Shown here: positions 1 through 6,352 of the stretch, one piece after another
Layout of the letters: every line of letters starts with the position of its first letter
Numbering within the stretch: the stretch's first letter is position 1
From: Bacteriovoracaceae bacterium
GTDB lineage: Bacteria; Bdellovibrionota; Bacteriovoracia; Bacteriovoracales; Bacteriovoracaceae
DNA length: 7,640 bases
NCBI GenBank assembly: GCA_947440875.1
Contig: CANETG010000125.1
Location: forward strand, 1-7,640
Direction of reading: 5' to 3'
Position numbers and translations under genes: made by a program
The notes under the pieces: generated by a model
Seen by the model: the letters and a program-made list of their open reading frames with translations, nothing else
The model's database searches: none
What the model was told of the DNA's origin: nothing

Positions 1-828
1 GGTGATGATCAGAATGCAGAATTTCCCTATCTCTACCTAGTGGACGGTGAGGTTGATCTCTACTTCGACGAAGAAAAACCAGCGCAAGATGCGAAAGTTA
101 AACTCGACGGATTCGAGATTGAAGTTCCCTCAAATAAAGTGACGGACCTTATTCCTGGCGTAACGATTGACCTGAAAAAAGCTAAACCTGGCGAAGAAAT
201 GAATATCGAGATCACTGAAGACGTCGCCAAGATTGGTGGCAAGTTTCAGAGTCTCGTCGATAACATAAACAATGTTCTCAAATTTATTAAAGAGCAAAAT
301 ACACTCGATGAAAAATCTGATACCTCAAAAACACTCGGAGGGGATCTAACCCTCACGACGATTGAGGGTAAAATTCGAACGGCTATTTTTACCCCCATCA
401 AGACGGACTCAGGTCCTATGCGCATGGGTGATCTTGGCGTGAGTTTCCAGCGCGATGGTCTTTTGAAATTTGATGCTGCGAAGTTTGAATCAGCACTGGC
501 CAAAGACTACAAAGCGGTCTCTCAGACTCTGACAGGTAAGTACGATCCAGTTGTCGGGAAAACTCTCGGTTTCATGGATCTCTTAGATGATACGGCGAAG
601 AATCTCACGAGCCCACCGAACGGAATTCTTGCCTCGCGGAAAAGTGGTCTCACCAATAACATCGGCCAAATCGACCGGCAGATTCAAACCCGTGAAAGAA
701 TGATCGCTCGGAAGGAAGAAGTACTGAAGGCCAAGTTTGCCCGACTAGAAGAGACGATTTCTAAGATCAAAGGACAAGGCGCGGGACTGGCAGGATTTGC
801 CCAAGCTCCAGCCGGAATGCAGCTGTGA
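1..828 (+). CDS. fliD: Flagellar hook-associated protein 2 (filament cap), C-terminal part, 5' truncated
   Basis: FliD caps the growing flagellar filament outside the cell and helps insert flagellin subunits. The frame is open from the first base of the window, so the gene begins upstream; 275 residues are visible, roughly the C-terminal half of a typical FliD. The visible part matches the conserved FliD C-terminal domain: a helical stretch after GKFQSLVDNIN, a GGDLTLTTIEGKIR segment, then MGDLGVSFQRDG and LKFDAAKFESAL, which is the usual 'G..tdrdG.L.fD...f..al' signature. It ends in a long charged coiled coil (IDRQIQTRERMIARKEEVLKAK) and a short hydrophobic/Gly/Ala tail, as expected for the terminal helix buried in the filament axis. 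A GTG at 40 lies inside this conserved region and is not the real start. fliS follows after 35 nt, which supports the call. Identity is secure. Confidence 0.95.
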   Translation, partial: GDDQNAEFPYLYLVDGEVDLYFDEEKPAQDAKVKLDGFEIEVPSNKVTDLIPGVTIDLKKAKPGEEMNIEITEDVAKIGGKFQSLVDNINNVLKFIKEQNTLDEKSDTSKTLGGDLTLTTIEGKIRTAIFTPIKTDSGPMRMGDLGVSFQRDGLLKFDAAKFESALAKDYKAVSQTLTGKYDPVVGKTLGFMDLLDDTAKNLTSPPNGILASRKSGLTNNIGQIDRQIQTRERMIARKEEVLKAKFARLEETISKIKGQGAGLAGFAQAPAGMQL

Positions 829-863
829 TAAAGTTTAATTCGAGATAATCGGAGGAGGATTCC

Positions 864-1274
864 ATGTCATACGGCTTAGGTGCATACAAAAAGACGTCGG
901 TTGAAACAGCTAGTAAGGAGCAGATCCTACTGATGCTTTATCAGGCGGCTATTAAAAACTGTAAAAAAGCAATGGATGCAATTGACCAAAAGAACATCGC
1001 CAAAAAAGGCGAATATATTGGGAAAATGCAGGACATCGTGGTGGAACTCTCCAACTCGCTCGACCTCGAAGTTGGTGGAGAAGTTGCCCGCGAACTTTCT
1101 TCTCTTTACGACTACATCCTGTACGCGAGTACGCAGGCGAACATTAAGATCGAAAAGTCACATCTCGAAGGGTGCCTCCGTGTTCTCAATACACTCTACG
1201 ACGGATGGACTGAAGCCATCAAAACATTGAAGGCACAGCAGAACAACGGGGCGACCGGATCAAAGAGCGCTTGA
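864..1274 (+). CDS. fliS: Flagellar secretion chaperone FliS
   Basis: FliS binds the C-terminal disordered helix of flagellin in the cytoplasm, prevents premature polymerisation and delivers flagellin to the FlhA export gate. The 136-residue length is normal for the family. The characteristic pattern is present in order: an N-terminal GAYKKTSVETAS segment, ILLMLYQAAIKN in helix 1, a middle helix with IVVELSNSLDLEVGGEVA (the 'eL..sLd.e.GGeia' signature), LSSLYDYILYAS, and a final helix containing LNTLYDGWTEAI. A strong Shine-Dalgarno GGAGGAGG at 851-858 sits 5 nt before the ATG and fixes the start. It follows fliD by 35 nt and its TGA overlaps the ATG of the next gene by one base, so the three genes are very probably one transcript. 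Confident identification. Confidence 0.96.
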   Translation: MSYGLGAYKKTSVETASKEQILLMLYQAAIKNCKKAMDAIDQKNIAKKGEYIGKMQDIVVELSNSLDLEVGGEVARELSSLYDYILYASTQANIKIEKSHLEGCLRVLNTLYDGWTEAIKTLKAQQNNGATGSKSA

Positions 1275-1618
1275 TGGATAAATTCATACTCCTCCTCGAA
1301 GAGTTTATTCTAAAAGCAGTTGATCTTACTGAGAAGATCCTAGAAAGTGACGTGGAAGCCGATAAGCTCGATGGTTTTACGTCTAACAGAGAAAGACTAT
1401 TTCTCGTGATCGATCAAATTTCACGCCAGGTAAACTGGGATGACGTTCCCACTGAAAGGCGTTCTGAAATTAGTCGCCAAATAGACTACATAAAAAAGTT
1501 AGATGAAAAATTAATGATCAAACTTCAGGAGTTTCAAATAGAACTTCAGAAGGACATCGAGCAGACTCACGTAAATCACGAGAGTATTAAAGGCTATAAC
1601 TTAAACGACGTTAAATAA
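1274..1618 (+). CDS. Small helical protein in fliT position (FliT-like candidate)
   Basis: This encodes a 114-residue soluble protein predicted to be almost entirely alpha-helical, with no signal peptide or membrane segment. A first amphipathic helix covers about residues 2-27 (DKFILLLEEFILKAVDLTEK), a middle helix about 35-55 holds SNRERLFLVIDQIS, and a long charged helix about 62-100 (SEISRQIDYIKKLDEKLMIKL) looks like a coiled coil. Size, helical layout and position straight after fliS match FliT, the export chaperone of FliD, but FliT-type proteins diverge strongly and no diagnostic residue is visible, so the function is inferred from context. The ATG overlaps the fliS stop (TGATG), and AAAGAG at 1262-1267 could serve as ribosome site; a TTG three bases upstream is a less likely start. 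It is the last gene before the terminator. Confidence 0.75.
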   Translation: MDKFILLLEEFILKAVDLTEKILESDVEADKLDGFTSNRERLFLVIDQISRQVNWDDVPTERRSEISRQIDYIKKLDEKLMIKLQEFQIELQKDIEQTHVNHESIKGYNLNDVK

Positions 1619-1643
1619 AAAAAGCTCCTTCCGGAGCTTTTTT
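1618..1643. terminator. Bidirectional intrinsic terminator between convergent genes
   Basis: The stem GCTCC (1624-1628) pairs with GGAGC (1633-1637) around a TTCC loop. The A run at 1618-1623 and the T run at 1638-1643 extend the symmetry to 11 base pairs and give a U tract in either transcript. The structure begins in the stop codon of the plus-strand gene and ends one base before the stop codon of the minus-strand gene, so it can terminate both the flagellar operon and the convergent gene. Confidence 0.93.
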
Positions 1644-1644
1644 A

Positions 1645-2376
1645 TTATGCGACTTCTGTTTCTTTTTCTTTCGGTAGTTCACTGAACCACGCAGTTCCAT
1701 CGTAAAAAGTTTCCGTATCAACTTCCATCCAGATTCCCTCAGGAATCGCTGTGTATAATGAATCCCACTTAGCACCTGGAATACCTGCTACTTTTTTCAT
1801 CGCAGCTTTTACCGCTGGATGCGAATCAAAGTTTGGTGCAAACTCAAAAGACATAATGGCAAATGACATTAAGTCCTGACGGTCAGTAAAACCATTTCTC
1901 ATCGCACGCAAGAATGCATTCGTTATCATGCAGTGAAGACTGATCTCATCGATATCATCAATTAGTTCAGGTGAGTTTTCCTGCATCGATAGAATGACTT
2001 CGAGACCAAGTGGAGAGACCCAACATTCGTCCCCTTGGAAACGTGGCCGAAGACGCTCCGCCATGGTCGTATCATTTTTACTATCCCAAAGGTAGGTATT
2101 CCCCTTGTCAAAATCCCAATGAACCTTGAAGTCAGACGCCTTGATTTGGACTAAACACGTTTCCCAATTACCCATTGCTTTCTTCAAGTCAGAAAAAGGG
2201 CCAGTGCTTATGTCGTAGCCGTGAAAATGATGAGCACGACCAGTGACGGCGTAGAAGAAACCTGACAGTGTATTTCCATCTGAAGTCACTGATACAGCGG
2301 TCCAAGTATCATGGGCGAGTTCATTCGACTGAATAAGCGAGAGGGCAATTTCCTGAAGGCAACGGTCAACGTTCAT
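1645..2376 (-). CDS. Hypothetical soluble protein, possibly two-domain
   Basis: I do not recognise this 243-residue protein firmly. There is no signal peptide or membrane segment, so it should be cytoplasmic. Residues about 1-90 read as an alpha/beta domain: a first helix, then strands around DTWTAVSV and GFFYAVTG, a helix SDLKKAMGNW, and strands around CLVQIKASDFKVHWDFD. The spacing of Trp25, Trp71 and the FKVHWDFD strand recalls YezG/DUF600-type immunity-like proteins, but this is a weak resemblance judged by eye. Residues about 140-230 form a helical region with MRNGFTDRQDLMSFAI and a Pro/Trp-rich end (GAKWDSLYTAIPEGIW). The ATG is preceded by AAGGAG (2382-2387 on the opposite strand) with 5 nt spacing, so the start is good. 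It is the only minus-strand gene here, a monocistronic unit between the flagellar operon and a divergent gene. A housekeeping role is equally possible. Confidence 0.85.
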   Translation of the reverse strand: MNVDRCLQEIALSLIQSNELAHDTWTAVSVTSDGNTLSGFFYAVTGRAHHFHGYDISTGPFSDLKKAMGNWETCLVQIKASDFKVHWDFDKGNTYLWDSKNDTTMAERLRPRFQGDECWVSPLGLEVILSMQENSPELIDDIDEISLHCMITNAFLRAMRNGFTDRQDLMSFAIMSFEFAPNFDSHPAVKAAMKKVAGIPGAKWDSLYTAIPEGIWMEVDTETFYDGTAWFSELPKEKETEVA

Positions 2377-2397
2377 GGATTCTCCTTGGTAACTCCT

Positions 2398-2425
2398 ATT
2401 CTAAGTCCGACTTTTTTTCTGAGAA
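2398..2425 (-). promoter_or_regulatory. Possible sigma70-type promoter of the minus-strand gene
   Basis: Read on the minus strand, TTCTCA (2420-2425) and TAGAAT (2398-2403) are spaced by 16 bp, giving four and four-to-five matches to the -35 and -10 consensus. The inferred start site would leave a leader of about 15 nt, just enough to hold the AAGGAG ribosome site. This is a weak call made by eye. Confidence 0.3.
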
Positions 2426-2428
2426 GCC

Positions 2429-2446
2429 GTGAGCAAATTTGCCCAC
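2429..2446. promoter_or_regulatory. 18-bp near-perfect palindrome, candidate operator in divergent intergenic region
   Basis: GTGAGCAAATTTGCCCAC is self-complementary over 18 bp except for one mismatched pair (A2432/C2443), with a perfect 10-bp core GCAAATTTGC. It lies just upstream of the proposed minus-strand promoter and about 38 bp before the plus-strand start codon. There is no loop and no T tract, so it looks like a dimeric-repressor site and not a terminator. The regulator is unknown. Confidence 0.45.
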
Positions 2447-2483
2447 CCTATTCCCCATATGCAAAGGACCTTAAGATAACTAG

Positions 2484-3824
2484 ATGAGTGCCAAAAAGAT
2501 TTTAATCATTCAAACGGATGACATTTATTTCCTGCATGAAACTCTCCAAGTCCTCTCGGCCAACTCGAGCGACCTCACTGATTTTGAACTCTCCCTTTTA
2601 GTGAGCCCCGGGTCCCTCGAAATAATGCAAGGTATAGGGATTCATCTTCCCAAGGGAATTACGACCGACATCAATCATATTCTCACTACAAAATACGATC
2701 TTTCTTTCAATTTATCCCTGAATGAAGCTGCCTGGCAGATTCATAGTGAAGTGAAGGCTGGGAAAAAAGCAGGGGCTTACTACCAGGGGAAAGATCTCAT
2801 CGTTAACGGGCCATGGTGCGCTTGGTTTACGACATTTAAGGGAAACACTCCATTTGTCACTTTCCACATGCGAGAAATTTTTAGGCAAATTCTAGGCCTT
2901 AAAAAACGTAATTCCGAATCTGAGACACCGTCTGTGGCAAAAACCATAATCGTGGGGATGTCCGACTCAGACTTTTTTCCCAAAGACCAGCAGGAAGCAT
3001 TTCTCACTGGACTCGTTCGACGCTTTCCGGGAATACAAGTATTGGATGAGAGTGAAGTGAGTGCTGAAAATGATCATAGCTCATCTTTGTATATAGGACC
3101 AGCCTCGATGAAAGCGCTCATCCTCTCTGAAAGTGGCGCCCGAGGGATTTATTTTGGTTCTCGCTTTCAAGGACTCAATCTTCTTCCGGAAAAAGAGGGA
3201 ACAATCCTTATCACTACCGGTGGAAAAAAACTTGATGCCCAGTCCCTCTTGGGAATTCTAGAAATAATCTTAAAAGAAAAAGAAAGCAAGCCTGCGGAAC
3301 ATCTAAACATTTACCGGCTTAGCATGGAAAATGTTTTCGGGGCTTACATGCAGTGTTTGAATGGCAAAGAAATCTCATATCCTTTTTACCAAGCACACCT
3401 TGTCCTTTGGAATTATCTTCTTGCTTTTCAAGACGTGAATCTCGACATCGTTACTCCTTCGCCAGAGCAAATAGAAATCGTAAATTCCCAACTAGAAATC
3501 GTCACGAAGCTTTTACGGCTTCATAATTACGCCATGGTTTCAGTCGACGGTGTTTACAAAGAAGCGAAGTCTAATGAGTCTCGTGCCGAGACGATTTCAA
3601 AAAACATTTCTACGCTCATTGAAGTCGATGAGACGCTGGATAAAATCGCCGTCTCAAATCCATTTCTGCGGCCGATTCTTGATTTTTATAAAATCCGTAA
3701 AGGACAAGTCGAAGGCGAGACTCTTCTCGAAAAAAGTCAGAACTCACTCATCACGTATTCAGAAGAACATCAAGCTCTCAATGCCTTCGCAGAACTTCTG
3801 ACAGCAATTAGCAAAAAGAAATAA
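2484..3824 (+). CDS. Degenerate GT9-like (heptosyltransferase-fold) protein with helical C-terminal extension
   Basis: The 446-residue protein has no signal peptide or membrane segment. Residues about 1-290 follow the layout of glycosyltransferase family 9 (GT-B fold, ADP-heptose:LPS transferases): an opening strand KKILIIQTDD, a first strand-helix pair (FELSLLVSPGSLEIMQ), YDLSFNLSLNEAAWQI in place of the family 'yDlvidl..s..s', KKAGAYYQGKD for the 'k.R.Gy' segment, FHMREIFRQILGLKK before the second domain, and a second Rossmann-like half with SESGARGIYFGSRFQGLNLLP resembling the family 'A.GtPvvalfGpt.p..w.P' loop. The usual GD near the N terminus and the NDSG-type motif are not preserved, so catalysis is doubtful. 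Residues about 290-446 are mostly helical and not typical of GT9. ATG 2484 directly follows an in-frame TAG, so it is the earliest start; no ribosome site lies at normal distance (AAAGGA at 2463-2468 is 15 nt away). Role unknown; surface or flagellar glycan work is only a guess. Confidence 0.8.
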   Translation: MSAKKILIIQTDDIYFLHETLQVLSANSSDLTDFELSLLVSPGSLEIMQGIGIHLPKGITTDINHILTTKYDLSFNLSLNEAAWQIHSEVKAGKKAGAYYQGKDLIVNGPWCAWFTTFKGNTPFVTFHMREIFRQILGLKKRNSESETPSVAKTIIVGMSDSDFFPKDQQEAFLTGLVRRFPGIQVLDESEVSAENDHSSSLYIGPASMKALILSESGARGIYFGSRFQGLNLLPEKEGTILITTGGKKLDAQSLLGILEIILKEKESKPAEHLNIYRLSMENVFGAYMQCLNGKEISYPFYQAHLVLWNYLLAFQDVNLDIVTPSPEQIEIVNSQLEIVTKLLRLHNYAMVSVDGVYKEAKSNESRAETISKNISTLIEVDETLDKIAVSNPFLRPILDFYKIRKGQVEGETLLEKSQNSLITYSEEHQALNAFAELLTAISKKK

Positions 3825-3873
3825 GTGCCCCGATAGCGACAAATTAAATTCTGGGATTACCAACGGATTGCGC

Positions 3874-3879
3874 TATACT
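3874..3879 (+). promoter_or_regulatory. Possible -10 element of the downstream kinase operon
   Basis: TATACT matches the sigma70 -10 consensus at five of six positions and lies 28 nt before the next start codon in a short intergenic gap. No convincing -35 hexamer is seen at 16-18 bp. GGATTA (3854-3859) and TAATCC (3879-3884) form a short inverted repeat that flanks and overlaps it. Confidence 0.4.
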
Positions 3880-3907
3880 AATCCTTACCATCACCAAGGA
3901 TTGATAC

Positions 3908-4327
3908 ATGTCAGGGACGACAACAATCTCCGAAGCCATATCTACCGATATCCTCGCAGAGTCCGTTAAACTCTCTCAGGAATTCCTGATCCAAACAATC
4001 GCCCACATCAATCAGCTTCCGCCGCTCCAAGATGAAAAACAGATTGTGATCAACCAATGGGTGAGCTCCATCACGATGCAGGTTGGGACATACGTTGAAA
4101 TTACGACTCTTATTACTCGGATGATTCAGAAGCGCTACCAAAAGAGGATGGAGGGCGCTAAGGATTCACACATCAATCTTTTGTTCGTCATGAAAGGGAT
4201 CAATCAGGCCCACCAGAAAGGTGATCTCGTCGCACTTGAAGAATTGATTAAGTACGAATTAAAAGATAACTTAACTCAGTGGAAAATAGACCTAATTCCC
4301 CAAGCGAAGCGGTTCATGAGCGCCTGA
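3908..4327 (+). CDS. Hypothetical helical protein upstream of a histidine kinase
   Basis: I do not recognise this 139-residue protein. It is predicted to be all-helical and cytoplasmic: a first helix around residues 14-36 (LAESVKLSQEFLIQTIAHIN), a second around 42-75 with TMQVGTYVEITTLITRMIQK, a basic stretch KRYQKRMEG, and a third region 85-115 where GDLVALEELIKYEL precedes a Trp-containing tail. No enzyme motif or DNA-binding motif is visible. AAGGA at 3896-3900 is 7 nt before the ATG and supports this start. The last 49 nt overlap the next gene, a histidine kinase, in a different frame, so the two are almost certainly co-translated. That makes a partner, sensor or inhibitor of the kinase a reasonable inference, though nothing in the sequence proves it. 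Confidence 0.82.
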   Translation: MSGTTTISEAISTDILAESVKLSQEFLIQTIAHINQLPPLQDEKQIVINQWVSSITMQVGTYVEITTLITRMIQKRYQKRMEGAKDSHINLLFVMKGINQAHQKGDLVALEELIKYELKDNLTQWKIDLIPQAKRFMSA

Positions 4328-5994
4328 CTCTTCATCTTGACCCAGCGGTCCTGGAAGAATTAGGTGATGACTTTTACCTTTCCTCTCATTTCGAATTACT
4401 CCCCATCTCTGAAGCAAGATACTCTTTCCTTAAAAAAGGTGAACGACTTTGGGTGAATTACCCCGACGGAGAATATTGTGATTTTCCTTTTTACCGAAAA
4501 AACATTGTTCTAATGCTTAGAGGACTTGAGAAAAAGATTCCTTCTCGGTCGCACGCCCAGGAGCCGTTTGATCTTTTGGTACGTACGACTCAATCGATTG
4601 AAAAAAGAGTTTTTTCAGCAGCAAGCCCAGGTCGTCACACCAAAGATCTTTGGGATGAAATCATCCGAAAAATTAACAGTCTTTCACTCGAGTCTCATAG
4701 TCTCAGAGACCTCACCGAAAAGCTTCTCAGTGTTCCTTTTCTTCAGAATTTCGAAACCTCGCTCGTCATTCTTCACTTAAAAGGGCAAACCAAGGCAGAA
4801 CTTCAGGGATCACTTTGGCGGACAGAAAAAGTGCAGAGCTTCATAGAAGTAAAAGAGTTCAACTCATTTTTTAATTCTGTTAAAAAATCGAAAATAAAAT
4901 CCTTTTCAACAGATACATTTCCGAAACTCAATCTCCCCTTCAACGGGAGCTTTCTGGCCAAGGAAGTCATCTCGAGAAAATATAGTCTCGTTGCGGTGGC
5001 GTCCCGGCATGATTTTCTGAGTTACGGCCGTGAAGAGATTGAACTTTTTGAAACTTGTATTGATCTCCTGCAACCGCACTTCGAGAGACTAATCGATCAA
5101 GAGTTCTCAGATAAAAGAATCTCGGAGCTGAGAATTTGTCTCAAGGATTTCCCACTTCCTTTGAGGATCAAAAATAGCGTTACTGGTACTTCTTTTCAGA
5201 ATGACCTCATGAAGTCAGAGCTCCAGGAACAAGATATTTTCTTCACAAAAAAAGTACTGGGTCCTTTCTCGCTTGATCTCTACGACAGCGATGAACTTCG
5301 GCACTACGCTTTTGATTTATTTCATTTCCAAAGAATTTCTCTCCTGGGTGAGCTACTAAACACTCTCAGGCATGAACTTTCTAATCCATTGTTTGGTCTG
5401 ATGCTCGGATCTCAAATGTTCCGGACGCTCGAGGTTTCGGGCGATAATAAAGACTTAATGAAAGAAATCGAAAAGAATGTCGCTCGCTGCCAGGTCATCA
5501 TAGAAAATTTTTCAAATCTTTACCAAATTCAAAATGATCCCAAGCCGGTGTTACTCAAAAAAATCATTGATGAATCTTTAGTCCTCGCTAAAAGCGAAGG
5601 CAGAGAGATGATAAAGAAAGTATCGTTTGAGGATGACACAGAATACTTAGAAATTTCTGTTCCTTTAATCTTTGTTGTTCAGATTCTTTTTAATCTCATC
5701 GTGAATGCCGCGCAAGCACTCAGAGATGCCGGCACCAGAGCAGGAGAGCTTTCCATCTGTGTCAGTCGAGAGGGTGAAGGAATTGCCATTCACGTTAAAG
5801 ATAATGGCCCTGGAATAGCAGAAGAAAAAGTGGCTCAGCTATTTAAACCCTTTTTTACGACAAAAGCTTCCGGGACAGGTCTAGGCCTTGTCCTCTCAAG
5901 GAACCTGGCATTAAAAATGGGTGGTAATTTAGAATATATCATGAATAATGAATCAAGCGGTGCCCATTTCGCTCTCACTCTGCCGGTGTCATGA
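4279..5994 (+). CDS. Cytoplasmic sensor histidine kinase (GAF-like and PAS-like sensor, HisKA, HATPase)
   Basis: This 571-residue two-component kinase should autophosphorylate and pass the phosphate to the next gene's regulator. No membrane helix is seen, so it senses an internal signal. Layout: an unassigned N-terminal part (about 1-90), a GAF-like domain (about 145-272, ending in VAVASRHDFLSYGREEIELFE), a degenerate PAS-like segment (about 280-340), the dimerisation helix with H-box LRHELSNPL (phospho-acceptor His365, with Glu366 and Asn369 of the HExxN motif), and the ATPase domain with N-box Asn472/Asn476 (NLIVNAAQAL), G1 DNGPGI (from Asp508), F-box PFFTTK and G2 GTGLGL (from Gly532). All catalytic boxes are intact. 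The GTG at 4279 is the only usual start codon between the in-frame stop at 4267-4269 and the conserved region, but it lacks a clear ribosome site, so translation probably depends on coupling to the upstream gene. Start moderately certain; identity secure. Confidence 0.93.
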   Translation: MENRPNSPSEAVHERLTLHLDPAVLEELGDDFYLSSHFELLPISEARYSFLKKGERLWVNYPDGEYCDFPFYRKNIVLMLRGLEKKIPSRSHAQEPFDLLVRTTQSIEKRVFSAASPGRHTKDLWDEIIRKINSLSLESHSLRDLTEKLLSVPFLQNFETSLVILHLKGQTKAELQGSLWRTEKVQSFIEVKEFNSFFNSVKKSKIKSFSTDTFPKLNLPFNGSFLAKEVISRKYSLVAVASRHDFLSYGREEIELFETCIDLLQPHFERLIDQEFSDKRISELRICLKDFPLPLRIKNSVTGTSFQNDLMKSELQEQDIFFTKKVLGPFSLDLYDSDELRHYAFDLFHFQRISLLGELLNTLRHELSNPLFGLMLGSQMFRTLEVSGDNKDLMKEIEKNVARCQVIIENFSNLYQIQNDPKPVLLKKIIDESLVLAKSEGREMIKKVSFEDDTEYLEISVPLIFVVQILFNLIVNAAQALRDAGTRAGELSICVSREGEGIAIHVKDNGPGIAEEKVAQLFKPFFTTKASGTGLGLVLSRNLALKMGGNLEYIMNNESSGAHFALTLPVS

Positions 5995-6350
5995 AAAAAA
6001 TAATTATCATCGAAGATGAAATCTTAATCCAACAATCGCTCAAAAAACTTTTTGAACGCAGAGGCTATTCTGTCGATGTTTCGGCCAGTGGTAAAACGGC
6101 GATTGATATGATCCTCGTCAATGAATACGACAGAATCATCTGCGATCTCATGCTTCAGGATATTTCTGGCTTCGACGTCATTGAAGAGTCTAAGAAAAAA
6201 TTCAGCCCCGAGGACATCAGTAAGATATTTGTTATCATGACAGCATACAATTCGCCCCAGGTCCTTTCGCGGGCGAATTCGTATCAGTGCCGACTTCTCA
6301 ACAAGCCCTTCGAAGATCTCGACGAGGCAATGCGGTTAATGACGGAGTAA
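5991..6350 (+). CDS. Single-domain response regulator (CheY-like receiver)
   Basis: The 119-residue protein is one receiver domain with no output domain. It shows the acidic pair Glu8/Asp9 (IIIIEDE), the phospho-acceptor Asp52 in IICDLMLQDISG, Thr84 in VIMTAY, and Lys105-Pro106 in LLNKPF, so all switch residues are present. Gln56 replaces the proline common in the 'DlmlPd.sG' loop, a tolerated change. The ATG overlaps the kinase stop (ATGA) and has no evident ribosome site, indicating translational coupling and a cognate pair. Since there is no DNA-binding domain, output is presumably by contact with another protein, as in CheY or Spo0F-type relays; the target is not identifiable here. nadK begins two bases after the stop. 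Confidence 0.95.
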   Translation: MKKIIIIEDEILIQQSLKKLFERRGYSVDVSASGKTAIDMILVNEYDRIICDLMLQDISGFDVIEESKKKFSPEDISKIFVIMTAYNSPQVLSRANSYQCRLLNKPFEDLDEAMRLMTE

Positions 6351-6352
6351 GA

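Noticed and set aside
2439..2477. TTGCCC and TAAGAT as a promoter for the GT9-like gene, possibly leaderless
   Set aside because: Spacing between the hexamers is far too long and neither alone is convincing; the missing Shine-Dalgarno is noted in the gene entry instead.
3825..3873. Terminator after the GT9-like gene
   Set aside because: No stem with a following T run is present in the gap, so readthrough into the kinase operon cannot be excluded.
3854..3903. Three GGATT repeats and a GGATTA/TAATCC inverted repeat before the kinase operon
   Set aside because: Short, irregularly spaced and low in information; mentioned with the -10 element but not strong enough for a separate operator call.
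3911..4141. Minus-strand open frame opposite the 139-residue helical gene
   Set aside because: No ribosome site and an unstructured composition; it is a shadow of the plus-strand gene, which has good start signals and coupling.
6287..6352. GTG at 6287 as an upstream start for nadK
   Set aside because: It lies inside the response regulator gene, the extension resembles no NAD kinase N terminus, and ATG 6353 has a well-spaced GGAG.
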